A DNA stretch of 64,000 nt. It comes from Metabacillus endolithicus. GTDB taxonomy: Bacteria > Bacillota > Bacilli > Bacillales > Bacillaceae. The notes under the pieces are model-generated. The model ran no database searches. It was given only the letters and a program-made list of their open reading frames with translations, and was not told where the DNA came from. Location: the NCBI RefSeq assembly GCF_023078335.1, contig NZ_CP095550.1, forward strand, positions 3,702,001 through 3,766,000. The letters are read 5' to 3'. Shown in pieces: positions 55,243-63,716 of the stretch. Position numbers and translations under genes: made by a program. Position 1 is the first letter of the stretch; each line of letters starts with the position of its first letter.

Positions 55243-56679
55243 ATGAATCAGACTTTGAAATTAAAATGGCATAGTGTCTATGGGCAAATTCTCTTTGATC
55301 GAAAGATCAAAACAGCTTGGGAGAATGTAAAAGTGAATAAGGGTGCAGGAGGAATAGATGAGGAAACGCTTGAAAGTTATGAGAAGAATCTAGAGGAGAA
55401 CCTTGAAAATCTACTCATGAAACTAAGAGCGAAAGATTACGTACCCTCACCAGTGCGACGTGTTTATATTCCAAAAAAGAATGGGAAGAAACGCCCACTA
55501 GGTATCCCAACCATTGAAGATCGTATTGTTCAACAGGCATTACGTAATGTACTAGAACCTAAGTTTGAAAAGGACATTTTCCATAAATGGTCTTGTGGCT
55601 ATCGTCCCAATGTGGGGGCGAAGCGTGTACTACAATTGATTATGTGGAATATCGAAAATGGTTACAACTATATTTATGATTGTGACATTAGAGGATTCTT
55701 TGACAATATTCCCCACAAGAAGCTATTGAAAGTGTTAAACAAGTACATTGCGGATGGAACCGTCCTTGATATGATTTGGAAATGGCTAAAAGCAGGATAT
55801 ATGGAAGAAGGTAAATACCATCAGGTAGATTCTGGAACACCGCAGGGTGGAGTGATCTCGCCTTTACTCGCCAATATCTATTTAAATGAATTGGATTGGA
55901 CTCTTGACCAACATGGGATAAAGTTCGTCCGCTACGCGGACGATTTCTTACTCTTTGCCAAGAGCAAGGAGGAAATAAAGAAGGCTGAAGAAGTTACAAA
56001 GGAAGTATTAAAAGAACTTGGGTTAGAAATCTCTGTGGAGAAGACTAAAATCGTTGATTTTAATAATGATGACTTTGACTTCCTGGGCTTTACTTTTGAG
56101 CATTGGAGAAAACGTAAGAAAGATGGGAAACCGTATTACATTACGAAACCCAAAGAGGAAACATGGAGTGACTTTCGCCTTAAAATTAAACAACGAACAA
56201 GAAAGACTTTAACCTTAAGCAAAGAAAAGTGGCTTGAGATAGTGAACTCTGTGATTCGAGGGAAAGTTAATTTCTATTTAACGATTTGGAAAGCAGTAGA
56301 AGAATTCAAAGAACATGGGCATAAACTAAACTGTTATTTCAATGTTTTTAAGAATGAACTACTCGCAATGGATTCTTACGTTCGAAGAAGGTTGAGAGTG
56401 GCCATGATTCATGACCACCCAAGCCAACGCAAGGGGTATGCCATGAATACGAAGTGGAACATAGAATATTTCACTAAGATTGGACTAGTACCTGCGTTTC
56501 AGTTGTATTATGGAAAGCAATTTGGTCATACATTGGATGACTACATTCAATACATGAAAGAAAAGCAAAAGAAGAAACAACAAAAGCAAATTCAAAGAGC
56601 AAAGGAACGCGGGGAGGAATATTACACTCCTGAACGCGTTCGTAAAATGAACTATGCCAAGCGACTAGCAACATACTGA
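55243..56679 (+). CDS. ltrA: Group II intron reverse transcriptase/maturase
   Basis: Intron-encoded protein that helps splicing and reverse-transcribes the intron into new sites. The likely start is ATG 55243 ('MNQTLKLKWHSVYGQILFDR', 478 residues) behind GAAAGGTG; an in-frame ATG at 55168 would add 25 residues without a ribosome site. RT blocks: 'RPLGIPTIEDRIVQQALRNV', 'YDCDIRGFFDNIPHKKLL', 'GTPQGGVISPLLANIYLNEL', catalytic YADD in 'FVRYADDFLLFAKS', 'LGLEISVEKTKI' and 'FDFLGFTF'. A maturase X domain and basic tail follow; there is no HNH endonuclease domain. Confidence 0.95.
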   Translation: MNQTLKLKWHSVYGQILFDRKIKTAWENVKVNKGAGGIDEETLESYEKNLEENLENLLMKLRAKDYVPSPVRRVYIPKKNGKKRPLGIPTIEDRIVQQALRNVLEPKFEKDIFHKWSCGYRPNVGAKRVLQLIMWNIENGYNYIYDCDIRGFFDNIPHKKLLKVLNKYIADGTVLDMIWKWLKAGYMEEGKYHQVDSGTPQGGVISPLLANIYLNELDWTLDQHGIKFVRYADDFLLFAKSKEEIKKAEEVTKEVLKELGLEISVEKTKIVDFNNDDFDFLGFTFEHWRKRKKDGKPYYITKPKEETWSDFRLKIKQRTRKTLTLSKEKWLEIVNSVIRGKVNFYLTIWKAVEEFKEHGHKLNCYFNVFKNELLAMDSYVRRRLRVAMIHDHPSQRKGYAMNTKWNIEYFTKIGLVPAFQLYYGKQFGHTLDDYIQYMKEKQKKKQQKQIQRAKERGEEYYTPERVRKMNYAKRLATY

Positions 56680-56698
56680 TTAATTCAAACACATTGGT

Positions 56699-56770
56699 AA
56701 GCCGTATGTCTTAATAGGACACGTACGGTTTGATGAGGGGGTAGCCTTGAAAGAGGTTACCCTACTCTAT
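56699..56770 (+). ncRNA. Intron domains V and VI
   Basis: Domain V: AAGCCGTATGTC - TTAATA - GGACACGTACGGTTT, with the catalytic AGC near the base. Domain VI: GGGGTAGCC / GGTTACCC around TTGAAAGA. Confidence 0.8.
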
Positions 56771-56797
56771 TAAAAAATGAATGAATGGAGAATGTGG

Positions 56798-57496
56798 ATG
56801 AAATCTGTTCTGAAACATGAGATTGAGAGAAAACACCTTAATATGTCAAAGATATGGTTATTAACTGTCTTTGTTGGACTTGCTATGAATGTAGTGATTT
56901 TTATTCAATTGTCACTTACTTTATTGGAAAACAATTCTTTTCCGTTTGATTCTGTGATGATACAGGCTGTTAGGTCCGATTCTTCTCAGATAATGGATAC
57001 AGTGATGGTGTTTATTACTCATCTTGGCTCTAGTACTATGCTAGGATTTTTACTTATTGTTGGAATGGTATGTTTTTTCTTGAAATACAAAGATTTGTTA
57101 GCTACTCTATGCTTTTTTACTGTTGTGGCTGGAGGCGGGTTACTTAATTCTCTATTAAAAATCTATTTTAATAGAGATCGTCCAAATGATAATAGATTAA
57201 TTGAAGTGGACGGTTTAAGTTTTCCAAGTGGACATTCAATGGGCAGCATGCTGCTTTATGGATTTTTAGTTTATTTGTCTCTTCGATATGACAGAAGGAA
57301 GATACGTAAAGTTGGAGTGGTGACATCGCTCATTTGCCTTATCTTCTTAATTGGAATCAGTCGTATTTATTTGGGAGTTCATTATCCATCTGATGTTTTC
57401 GCAGGTTTTCTTGCGGGGATTGTTTGGCTTGGTGGGTGGGTCATAGCCCTAGAACTAGCATATATATGGAATAACAAGAAACGATTAGAATACTAA
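56798..57496 (+). CDS. PAP2-family phosphatase
   Basis: Membrane phosphatase of the PAP2/undecaprenyl-diphosphatase type, 232 residues. Six membrane segments; the three-part signature is complete: 'KIYFNRDRPNDNR' (KxxxxxxRP), 'SFPSGHSM' (PSGH) and 'SRIYLGVHYPSDV' (SRxxxxxHxxxD). The start is placed at ATG 56798, because TGGAG (56786-56790) precedes it; ATG 56777 lies only 7 bases from the intron end. The Mn2+ riboswitch leader, interrupted by the intron, is the upstream control; PAP2 genes are not, to my knowledge, usual Mn-riboswitch targets. Confidence 0.9.
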   Translation: MKSVLKHEIERKHLNMSKIWLLTVFVGLAMNVVIFIQLSLTLLENNSFPFDSVMIQAVRSDSSQIMDTVMVFITHLGSSTMLGFLLIVGMVCFFLKYKDLLATLCFFTVVAGGGLLNSLLKIYFNRDRPNDNRLIEVDGLSFPSGHSMGSMLLYGFLVYLSLRYDRRKIRKVGVVTSLICLIFLIGISRIYLGVHYPSDVFAGFLAGIVWLGGWVIALELAYIWNNKKRLEY

Positions 57497-57521
57497 AGTA
57501 CTCAAGAAAAAGGGTGAAGCT

Positions 57522-58196
57522 ATGGAAAAGGAATGGTTAGTTGTTGATAAGTTGTTGTCTAAAATTAAAATCACATCAAATCCTAATAATAAACCTGTAA
57601 CAATTCACGGCAGCTTGGATGATTTAAGATGTATTGGTGTTGGGACGGATGCTGCTGTATTTCAATATGCTCATAAACCACAATACGCCTTTAAGCTTTA
57701 TGCAGAGGATAAAAAGGAAAAAATTCAAACAGAAGCAGAGGTTTATCAAAGGTTAAAGAATTCACCATTTTTCGCTACTTGTTACTACGCTGTTTATGAA
57801 CGTTACTTAGTTTTAAGCTTTGAAGAGGGTATTACTCTATACGACTGCGTTTTGCAAGGAATTCATATTCCACATCAAGTTATTGTGGACGTTGAAGATG
57901 CTAGGGATTTTGCAAAAGAACAGGGACTGAACCCACGTGATATTCATTTGAAAAATATCTTGCTTCAACAAGGGAGGGCGAAGGTTATTGATGTATCTGA
58001 ATACGGTAAGGAAGGAAATGACCTACGATGGGAGCATTTGAAAAATGCATACGAGCAGTATTATGATTTGATTGATGGTAAAACCATTCCTTTTTGGTTA
58101 ATGCAAACTGTGCAAAGATGGTATAATCAGAAGAATTTTGGTACATTTGATGATTTTATGAAGGATGTTTTGAGGTTAACGGTTTTTAAAAAGTGA
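57522..58196 (+). CDS. Protein kinase-like protein (YrzF type)
   Basis: A 224-residue protein of the short Bacillus eukaryotic-like kinase group. Glycine-rich start 'GVGTDAAVFQYAHKPQYAFK' with the ATP-binding Lys, then a catalytic-loop equivalent 'GLNPRDIHLKNILL' and a metal-binding segment 'AKVIDVSEYG' in place of DFG. It starts at ATG 57522, 25 bases after the PAP2 stop, behind AGGGTGAAGC, so the two form an operon. Substrate and activity are unknown; the altered DFG suggests weak or unusual activity. Confidence 0.8.
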   Translation: MEKEWLVVDKLLSKIKITSNPNNKPVTIHGSLDDLRCIGVGTDAAVFQYAHKPQYAFKLYAEDKKEKIQTEAEVYQRLKNSPFFATCYYAVYERYLVLSFEEGITLYDCVLQGIHIPHQVIVDVEDARDFAKEQGLNPRDIHLKNILLQQGRAKVIDVSEYGKEGNDLRWEHLKNAYEQYYDLIDGKTIPFWLMQTVQRWYNQKNFGTFDDFMKDVLRLTVFKK

Positions 58197-58219
58197 TAAT
58201 CACCTGGATAATCACTTTT
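58187..58219. terminator. Bidirectional terminator
   Basis: AAAAAGTGAT / ATCACTTTTT hairpin overlapping the end of the kinase-like gene. Confidence 0.75.
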
Positions 58220-58232
58220 TATCTCATTAGAA

Positions 58233-58709
58233 TTACATTTTAATAATTTTCGAATGAAGTGGTAATAAAAAACCGAAAGCAATAACAAAAGCAATGAATG
58301 AAAAAGCTAAATTCCATCCATTATATTTCATATATCCGAAATAAAGCATTCCAGCTTCAACTAAAAAAGACAAAACAATGAAAAGGATTGTTATTTTCCA
58401 TTTGTTTTCTTTTGAAAGGTAATTTAGATACAGAATGCTAAATGAAGTTGGAATTAAGGTATAACAGAATATTTCTCCAATACCAGTTTTGTTTGGGTCA
58501 CCTAAATCAATTAGATCCAATGTTCTGGCAATAACGGCATCACTTATCCAAGTAGCAAAACCTACAATACCAATAGTGATATATATTTCTCTCCAAGTAA
58601 TGTTTCGTTTTGGAATAAATAATACAATTATTGATAATAAAATACTTATTGTAATAGGAAACCAGAGACCTTCTGCTCCAAAGTCTAAATTCTCAATAAG
58701 TTTGTCCAT
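58233..58709 (-). CDS. Small membrane protein of unknown function (158 aa)
   Basis: Five predicted membrane segments, with charged loops between ('PKRNITWREIY', 'LSKENKWK'). It resembles the CBO0543-type family of Bacillales membrane proteins ('IPTSFSILYLNYLS', 'AGMLYFGYMKYNGWNLAFSF'), function unknown. It starts at ATG 58709 behind AAGGAGAC. It is monocistronic and convergent with the kinase-like gene. Confidence 0.8.
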   Translation of the reverse strand: MDKLIENLDFGAEGLWFPITISILLSIIVLFIPKRNITWREIYITIGIVGFATWISDAVIARTLDLIDLGDPNKTGIGEIFCYTLIPTSFSILYLNYLSKENKWKITILFIVLSFLVEAGMLYFGYMKYNGWNLAFSFIAFVIAFGFLLPLHSKIIKM

Positions 58710-58891
58710 ATGATAGTCTCCTTAGAAGAGAAGTAACTAAAACTAATGTATTTCATAAGTGATTAATTAAAGCTGTACTTGTAATATATTCATTCATCAT
58801 ATCTATTTTTATCAATAATATAATTACTATTCACTAATAATGATTCATTATGTCTTGACCAGCAAAATAATTGAAAAAAGCTCCTATTGGT

Positions 58892-58936
58892 AAAACGTCT
58901 TAAACTCTTGGACTAAAGGGTTTAAGACGTTTTTTT
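58892..58936 (+). terminator. Orphan terminator
   Basis: AAAACGTCTTAAAC / GTTTAAGACGTTTT with a T run, with no intact gene just upstream on the same strand. The gap 58710-58891 holds only A/T-rich sequence and the divergent promoter region. Confidence 0.75.
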
Positions 58937-58950
58937 GTCACTAGAATTCG

Positions 58951-59257
58951 CAAGTTTTAGGTGAATCACCTAAAACATATGTATCTCAAATGATGTTTTT
59001 AGGTATTAAAGCTCCTGTTCTAATGATTGTTGCTGCAACATTGGTAAAATGTCTTCAGATTATGCCAGCAAAAATGGAACAAGGTTTATTTCATTTATAT
59101 AAATTTGTTTCGACCAGTTTAAGTAGGAACAGGGGACATAGCGATCTTATCTCCTTCCAACAGAATGTCGTTAATGCCATTTGCTCAAGTAGCAACAAGG
59201 CTTGGTGGTGCTGCTACAGTAATAATGGCAACGCTTTTAATGAAACTATTTAGTTAA
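58951..59257 (+). pseudogene. Remnant of a 2-hydroxycarboxylate (malate/citrate) transporter
   Basis: Two joined pieces of a CitS/MaeN/CimH-type Na+ symporter. The first (58951-59120) reads 'PVLMIVAATLVKCLQIMPAK' and 'MEQGLFHLYKFVSTSL', a mid-protein segment. The second, in another frame from about 59126, reads '[20 protein letters not shown]' and '[20 protein letters not shown]', the C-terminus with stop at 59255-59257. Sequence between the two is missing, and the N-terminal two thirds are absent. The frame change and deletion rule out function. Confidence 0.7.
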
Positions 59258-59310
59258 TAACATGTTTATTAAGTGACCTACCTCCGTGATGTTCAAAAGA
59301 TAGCCTTATC

Positions 59311-60415
59311 TTTGATTGGGGTACTGTAAACCAACCGATTTCCAGAGAGCATTTTGATCATCTTTATACTAAGGTACTAGAATACTTGAAAGATAAAGAA
59401 GAAATCTTCGTGTTTAACGGTTTTGCAAGTGCAGATCACAGCTACCGCCTACCAATTCAAGTAATAAATGAATATGCTTGACACAATTTATTTGCACATC
59501 AATTGTTTATTCGTCAACAGGGGCTGATCCTCTGAAACATGAGGAACCATTTACAATTGTATCTGCTCCAACGTTCAAAGCTAATCCGGAGGTTGACGGT
59601 ATAAATTCCGAAACATTCATTATTGTCTTTGAAAAACGTGTTCTTCTTATTGGTGGTACTGAGTATGCGGGCGAAATGAAGAAATCGATCTTCTCTGTTA
59701 TGAACTACTTGCTGCCAGAACAAGATATTCTTCCTATGCACTGTTCTGCAAATGTTTCTGAAGAAGGTAATGTGGCATTGTTTTTCGGTTTATCCGGCAC
59801 AGGAAAAACAACGCTTTCGGCAGATCCAAATCGTAAGTTAATTGGCGATGACGAGCACTGTTGGTTGATCAGGGTGTTTTTAATATCGAAGGTGGATGCT
59901 ATGCGCAATGTGTGAATTTATCTCGAGAGAAGGAGCCTCAAATTTTCGACAGCATTACATTCGGTTCTGTTCTAGAAAATGTAGTGATTGATAAGAATGG
60001 TGTTGCAGATTACAACGATGTTTCTCTAACAGAAAATACACATGCTGCGTATTCACTTGAGGCAAAAGAGAATATTATGATTCCTAGTGTTGCGGGACAT
60101 CCAAATACAATTGTGTTTCTAACAGCTGATGCATTCGGTGTATTACCTCCAATCAGCAAGTTATCGAAAGAACAAGCTATGTATCATTTCTTAAGCAGCT
60201 ATACTAGTAAACTAGCAGGAACAGAGCGAGGAATTACATCTCCACAAGTAACGTTCTCTACTTGCTTTGGTTCACCATTTTTGCCGCTTAATGCATCTCG
60301 TTATGCGGAAATACTTGGAGAAAAAATTGAAGAGCACAACTCGAACGTTCGGAAGAGATTGTTAAGCAAGGCGGACCACTTGTATAACGGAACTGATGGG
60401 GAAAAGGCTCTGTAA
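59311..60415 (+). pseudogene. pckA: Remnant of phosphoenolpyruvate carboxykinase (ATP)
   Basis: Clear PckA sequence in several frames: '[20 protein letters not shown]', '[20 protein letters not shown]', then a TGA at about 59479 where Trp is expected ('[15 protein letters not shown]'), a one-base loss after 'LFIR', '[20 protein letters not shown]', the ATP loop '[20 protein letters not shown]', a further shift after 'IGDDEH', then '[15 protein letters not shown]' and '[20 protein letters not shown]'. Homology ends at about 60349 ('EHNSNV'); the C-terminal quarter is gone, and a foreign tail runs to 60415. There are at least three inactivating lesions. Confidence 0.88.
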
Positions 60416-60435
60416 TCATTGAAATATTTCAATGA
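60416..60435. repeat. Perfect 20-bp palindrome
   Basis: TCATTGAAAT directly followed by its reverse complement ATTTCAATGA, just after the pckA remnant; no T run. Confidence 0.6.
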
Positions 60436-60476
60436 CTTTATTGATAGATTTGTTGAATTTGAATTCATTTAGACGG

Positions 60477-60507
60477 ACTTCACCAAGTTGGTGAAGTTTT
60501 CTTTTTT
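60477..60507 (+). terminator. Terminator between pckA and mqo remnants
   Basis: ACTTCACCAAC-type stem ACTTCACCAA / TTGGTGAAGT followed by TTTCTTTTTT. Confidence 0.8.
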
Positions 60508-60550
60508 ATGTGAAAGAAAAGCTGAGATTAATAAGAACGGAGAGGTAATA

Positions 60551-60799
60551 ATGAGCAATAGTGGGACAACAACAGACGTCATTTTAATAGGTAACGGAAT
60601 TATGAGTGCAACGTTAGGAACACTTTTGAAAGAACTAATGCAAAATTGGGAAATAAAGGTATTTGAAAAATTTGAAAAAGCAGGAGAGGAAAGTTCTAAC
60701 GAATGGAATAATGCGGGCACAGGGCATGCAGCGTTGTGTGAGCTTAATTATACGATTGAAGAAGCGGATGGGTCCATTGATATTAGTAAGGGACGCTAG
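60551..60799 (+). pseudogene. mqo: N-terminal remnant of malate:quinone oxidoreductase
   Basis: The first about 80 residues of Mqo, the FAD enzyme oxidising malate to oxaloacetate. It starts at ATG 60551 behind GGAGAGG, then the FAD-binding '[20 protein letters not shown]', '[20 protein letters not shown]' and '[14 protein letters not shown]', after which the frame ends at 60799. The remaining 400 or so residues are absent. The sequence from 60800 to 60900 does not continue Mqo. Confidence 0.85.
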
Positions 60800-60939
60800 C
60801 TATAATGCCTATGTGAAAGAAAAAACACTTTCTGTTACTGAGAGAATTAGATAGTGAGGCAAGGAAAACATGCCTGAAGGTTTTAGAATAAGACAACCTG
60901 ATCAATCATATCTATATAAAAAATAGGATGTGGTTGGCC

Positions 60940-61149
60940 ATGAAAAATCAAAATCAAAATCAAGTAATTTTCTATACAATTAGAAGTTCCACAATTAAAA
61001 AGTTTATAATACTGGAGGGTTTTACTGGTACAGGTATATATTATGGTTTAAAACTACTAACATCTAGTGTATTAGCTGGCGTTATTGGGAGCGTGGTTTG
61101 TATAGAAATTATAAAAAAAATACCATTTAAAAACAATCAGGGGCGTTAA
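60940..61149 (+). CDS. Small putative membrane protein (69 aa)
   Basis: Not recognised. Begins 'MKNQNQNQVIFYTIRSSTIK', then one or two hydrophobic stretches ('GLKLLTSSVLAGVIGSVVCI') and a basic tail. ATG 60940 has AGGATGTGG upstream; ATG 60928 is an alternative. A terminator follows immediately, which supports a real transcription unit. It could also be a piece of decayed DNA like its neighbours. Confidence 0.5.
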   Translation: MKNQNQNQVIFYTIRSSTIKKFIILEGFTGTGIYYGLKLLTSSVLAGVIGSVVCIEIIKKIPFKNNQGR

Positions 61150-61170
61150 TCTACGAGGATTAACGCTTTT
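61143..61170 (+). terminator. Terminator after the small membrane protein gene
   Basis: GCGTTAATC / GATTAACGC stem with TTTT; it overlaps the stop codon. Confidence 0.75.
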
Positions 61171-61174
61171 AAAT

Positions 61175-61353
61175 ATACCCTTATCCAGCTAAATGAGCTG
61201 TGCAACCGAGCCAATGCCTGAATCTCATATTGCGGGTGGAATTCGTCCCGCCGGGAGTTTTATCGGCAGCAGACAACTACATTGAAATTAGGCTATTAGA
61301 GTATTCACTAATAGTTGAGTAGAGCGTTCAGTGAAAGATAGCAAGTTTAATTT
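61175..61353. other. Intergenic stretch with a short GC-richer block
   Basis: Positions about 61195-61275 are clearly richer in G+C than the surroundings and contain GCGGGTGGAA and TCCCGCCGGGAG. Short frames run through it on both strands, but none has a start site or a recognised product. It may be a remnant of foreign or decayed DNA. Confidence 0.3.
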
Positions 61354-61947
61354 TTAAGCTTTTAAACCATGAATAATAATATCAATGGCATTAGTATAAA
61401 GATTTCTTTGACCCTCTGGTGTTTTATAACCAAAGAAGAAAGAATTACTTAGAGAAGAAATTAAACTGAAGAGGATATGGGTAGTGCTCTCAATATTTAA
61501 ATCGGATTTAAACTCACCAGATTTTTTACCCTCTTCGAGAATAGCTTGAATTATATCAAATTCATATTTAAACATGTCTATAAAGGGAGTGTAATCATCT
61601 TTCTTCACTGAAACCAAATATTCAGGGATAGTGTTCGTTAATGGTTGTTGCAATTCCATACTGTTTAGCTTTGCCCATGAATATAATTTTTCTTCAGCAT
61701 TTGATTCTTTTTTTGATATTATCCCCCATTTATCCACAAAATCATTAGATGCTTGAGTAAGACAATATAGGTACAAATCTTCTTTATTTTTAAAGTGATA
61801 GTATATGGTACCTTTACTTAGATTAGTTTCTTTTTTTATATCTTCCATTGATGTTGCTGTATAACCTTTATAATCGAAAATTTTGGTTGCTACTTCTTTA
61901 ATAAATTTCTTAGTATTTTCACTATCTCGTCCAACTGGCCTGCTCAT
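61354..61947 (-). CDS. TetR/AcrR-family transcriptional regulator
   Basis: A 197-residue repressor. Helix-turn-helix 'YTATSMEDIKKETNLSKGTI' and 'YYHFKNKEDLYLYCL' in the N-terminal 60 residues; the C-terminal ligand domain resembles those of multidrug-efflux regulators. It starts at ATG 61947 behind AGGAGGAAC. The usual divergent target (an efflux gene) is missing: only a 43-codon ORF and then a chemoreceptor follow. It may control itself, or its target may have been lost. Confidence 0.9.
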   Translation of the reverse strand: MSRPVGRDSENTKKFIKEVATKIFDYKGYTATSMEDIKKETNLSKGTIYYHFKNKEDLYLYCLTQASNDFVDKWGIISKKESNAEEKLYSWAKLNSMELQQPLTNTIPEYLVSVKKDDYTPFIDMFKYEFDIIQAILEEGKKSGEFKSDLNIESTTHILFSLISSLSNSFFFGYKTPEGQRNLYTNAIDIIIHGLKA

Positions 61948-62071
61948 AGTTCCTCCTATTTTTTATTCTAATTTTATAATAAACCAATTGAAAAATCCAA
62001 ACAATCAAATATGTGTTCGATTATATGTTAAGTTTATATAACATTTATATAGAAATTTCAGATATTTAATT

Positions 62072-62149
62072 GACCGATCATTCGTTTAATGTTAGTGTTT
62101 ATTTGCCGAGGTTAGCTTATTTTTTTAACCTTTATCGGACGATTGTTCG
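62072..62149. promoter_or_regulatory. Candidate TetR operator pair
   Basis: CGGACGATTGTTCG (62136-62149) is a 14-bp palindrome in purine/pyrimidine terms (CGRACRATYGTYCG). GACCGATCATTCG (62072-62084) resembles it on the other strand. Both lie between the regulator and the small ORF. Confidence 0.4.
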
Positions 62150-62175
62150 AATGAAGCTCCGTAGGAGGGATTAAC

Positions 62176-62307
62176 ATGGGGCATAAAGTAATCATTGATG
62201 GTGATGAATTGCAGGCTAGCCATGTCATTATTCATAAAAAGGTGATCGGACTTGCATGTTCGGAGTCCATTTTTGCAGTGGGTTCGTCCGGTTATTTCAT
62301 AATCTAA
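62176..62307 (+). CDS. Small ORF (43 aa) with strong ribosome site
   Basis: ATG 62176 lies 6 bases after GTAGGAGGGA, one of the best ribosome sites in the window. The product begins 'MGHKVIIDGDELQASHVIIH' and ends 'AVGSSGYFII'; it has no signal peptide and was not recognised. Operator-like repeats of the divergent TetR regulator lie just upstream, so this may be the regulated start of a gene whose remainder has been deleted, or a true small protein. From 62308 to 62441 nothing else is seen. Confidence 0.45.
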   Translation: MGHKVIIDGDELQASHVIIHKKVIGLACSESIFAVGSSGYFII

Positions 62308-62441
62308 TTTTTTCTCTCGCTTATGAATGTTCTACTAAGAGTTCTAGTAAAATGTTTTGAATTTTAAGATGTATTTATATTCTTACTTCATTTTTGGAAT
62401 AGGAATCTTAGTTTTTAATAAATAGGAATGGGGTAATTTTT

Positions 62442-63716
62442 TTGAGATTCAACATAGTTAAAGGTAGCCTTATCAAAAAAATGGTACTAGCTGTAGTAAT
62501 AAGTTTATTTATTAGTTCTCATATTTCTACGCTAATTAATGAGCAAATTGATAAAGTAGTTGATGGTAATATTGGAGTTTTAATAAATACATTTGTTTCT
62601 TTGTTTGTAGGAACTTTAATTATATCTGTATGTACGAAATTTTTAATAATCAGAAGGCTTGAAAAAGTTATGAAGGAAATATCATTGGCAGCAAATGGCG
62701 ATATGACAGTATATATCGTAGATAATTCAAAGGATGAAATTGGAAAGTTGTCTTCCTCCTTTAATAAAATGGTGGAGAATATAAATGATATTATAAAAAA
62801 AACCAATGATGCTGCATCTAAGGTTTCTAGTAAATCTAAAGAGTTTAAAATTAGTACCGCAGAAAATAGTTATTCAATAGAGAATATTTCGAGATCAATT
62901 CAAGAGAGCGTATCCGGCTCAGAATTACAAGTAGCAAACGCCCAAGAATTAACGAGTTCATCAAAAATAATTGGTGAAAATATGAATCGTTTAACTTCTT
63001 CCATTCAATCTGTATCAAATGTATCTAATGAAACAAATAGTAAGGCTGATATAGGACTAGATCTCATTCAGCGGGTTATTTTAAAGATGGATGAAATCAA
63101 TAACTCAGTAATTGAATCCGCTAGTCTAATAAACAAGTTAGGTAGAAATTCACAAGAGATTAGCAAAATAGTAAGTCTTATTTCAAACATTACTAATCAA
63201 ACTAATTTACTTGCTCTAAATGCTTCCATTGAAGCTGCTAGAGCTGGAGATACAGGGAAAGGTTTTGCTGTAGTAGCTAAAGAAGTTAGATTACTCTCAG
63301 AGGAATCAGGAAAAGCAGCTCATGATATTGAAAACTTAGTAAATGATATCTTACGTCAAACTCGTGATGCAGTAAACTCTATAAATAACGGAACTCAGAT
63401 TGTTAATGAAGGTAGAAGTTTGATTAGTAAAACAGGGAATGCTTTTGAGGATATAGTAGGATTTGTACAAGAAATTAATAGTCGAACTGATGAAGTTATC
63501 GACACCATAAAAAGATTGGAAAATAATTGGGGAAATTCCTTTAGAATTATCACCGAAAATACAAATATAGCAGAACAAACATTACAAAATTCACAAAACA
63601 TAGCAGAGTCTGTTGCCGAACAGGCTTTATCAAATGAAGAAATATCAGTATCAGCTGTAAAATTAGATGGCATGTCCAATAATTTAATCGATGATATTTG
63701 TAAATTTAAAATATAA
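62442..63716 (+). CDS. Methyl-accepting chemotaxis protein
   Basis: Chemoreceptor of 424 residues without a large extracellular sensor. TTG start at 62442 behind AATGGGGT. Two membrane segments (residues about 12-30 and 45-66) separated by a short loop, a HAMP domain (about 67-120, '[20 protein letters not shown]') and the signalling domain with the hairpin tip '[20 protein letters not shown]' then '[20 protein letters not shown]'. The missing sensor suggests sensing of membrane or internal signals or of a partner protein. Confidence 0.92.
   Translation: MRFNIVKGSLIKKMVLAVVISLFISSHISTLINEQIDKVVDGNIGVLINTFVSLFVGTLIISVCTKFLIIRRLEKVMKEISLAANGDMTVYIVDNSKDEIGKLSSSFNKMVENINDIIKKTNDAASKVSSKSKEFKISTAENSYSIENISRSIQESVSGSELQVANAQELTSSSKIIGENMNRLTSSIQSVSNVSNETNSKADIGLDLIQRVILKMDEINNSVIESASLINKLGRNSQEISKIVSLISNITNQTNLLALNASIEAARAGDTGKGFAVVAKEVRLLSEESGKAAHDIENLVNDILRQTRDAVNSINNGTQIVNEGRSLISKTGNAFEDIVGFVQEINSRTDEVIDTIKRLENNWGNSFRIITENTNIAEQTLQNSQNIAESVAEQALSNEEISVSAVKLDGMSNNLIDDICKFKI

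Larger units (their letters stand above)
54600..56770 (+). mobile_element. Group II intron (class C type)
   Basis: Self-splicing retroelement. The 5' end GTGTGCGAC at 54600 fits the bacterial GTGYG rule. A structured region of about 640 bases (domains I-IV 5' part) precedes the maturase ORF in domain IV; domains V and VI lie at 56699-56770, ending CCTACTCTAT. It sits immediately 3' of a T-tract terminator, and its ORF lacks an endonuclease domain; both point to class C. The exact 3' boundary (about 56770) is inferred. No other copy was seen in the window. Confidence 0.85.

Noticed and set aside
60800..60860. Short frame after the mqo remnant ('[18 protein letters not shown]')
   Set aside because: Does not continue Mqo and cannot be assigned; too short to call.
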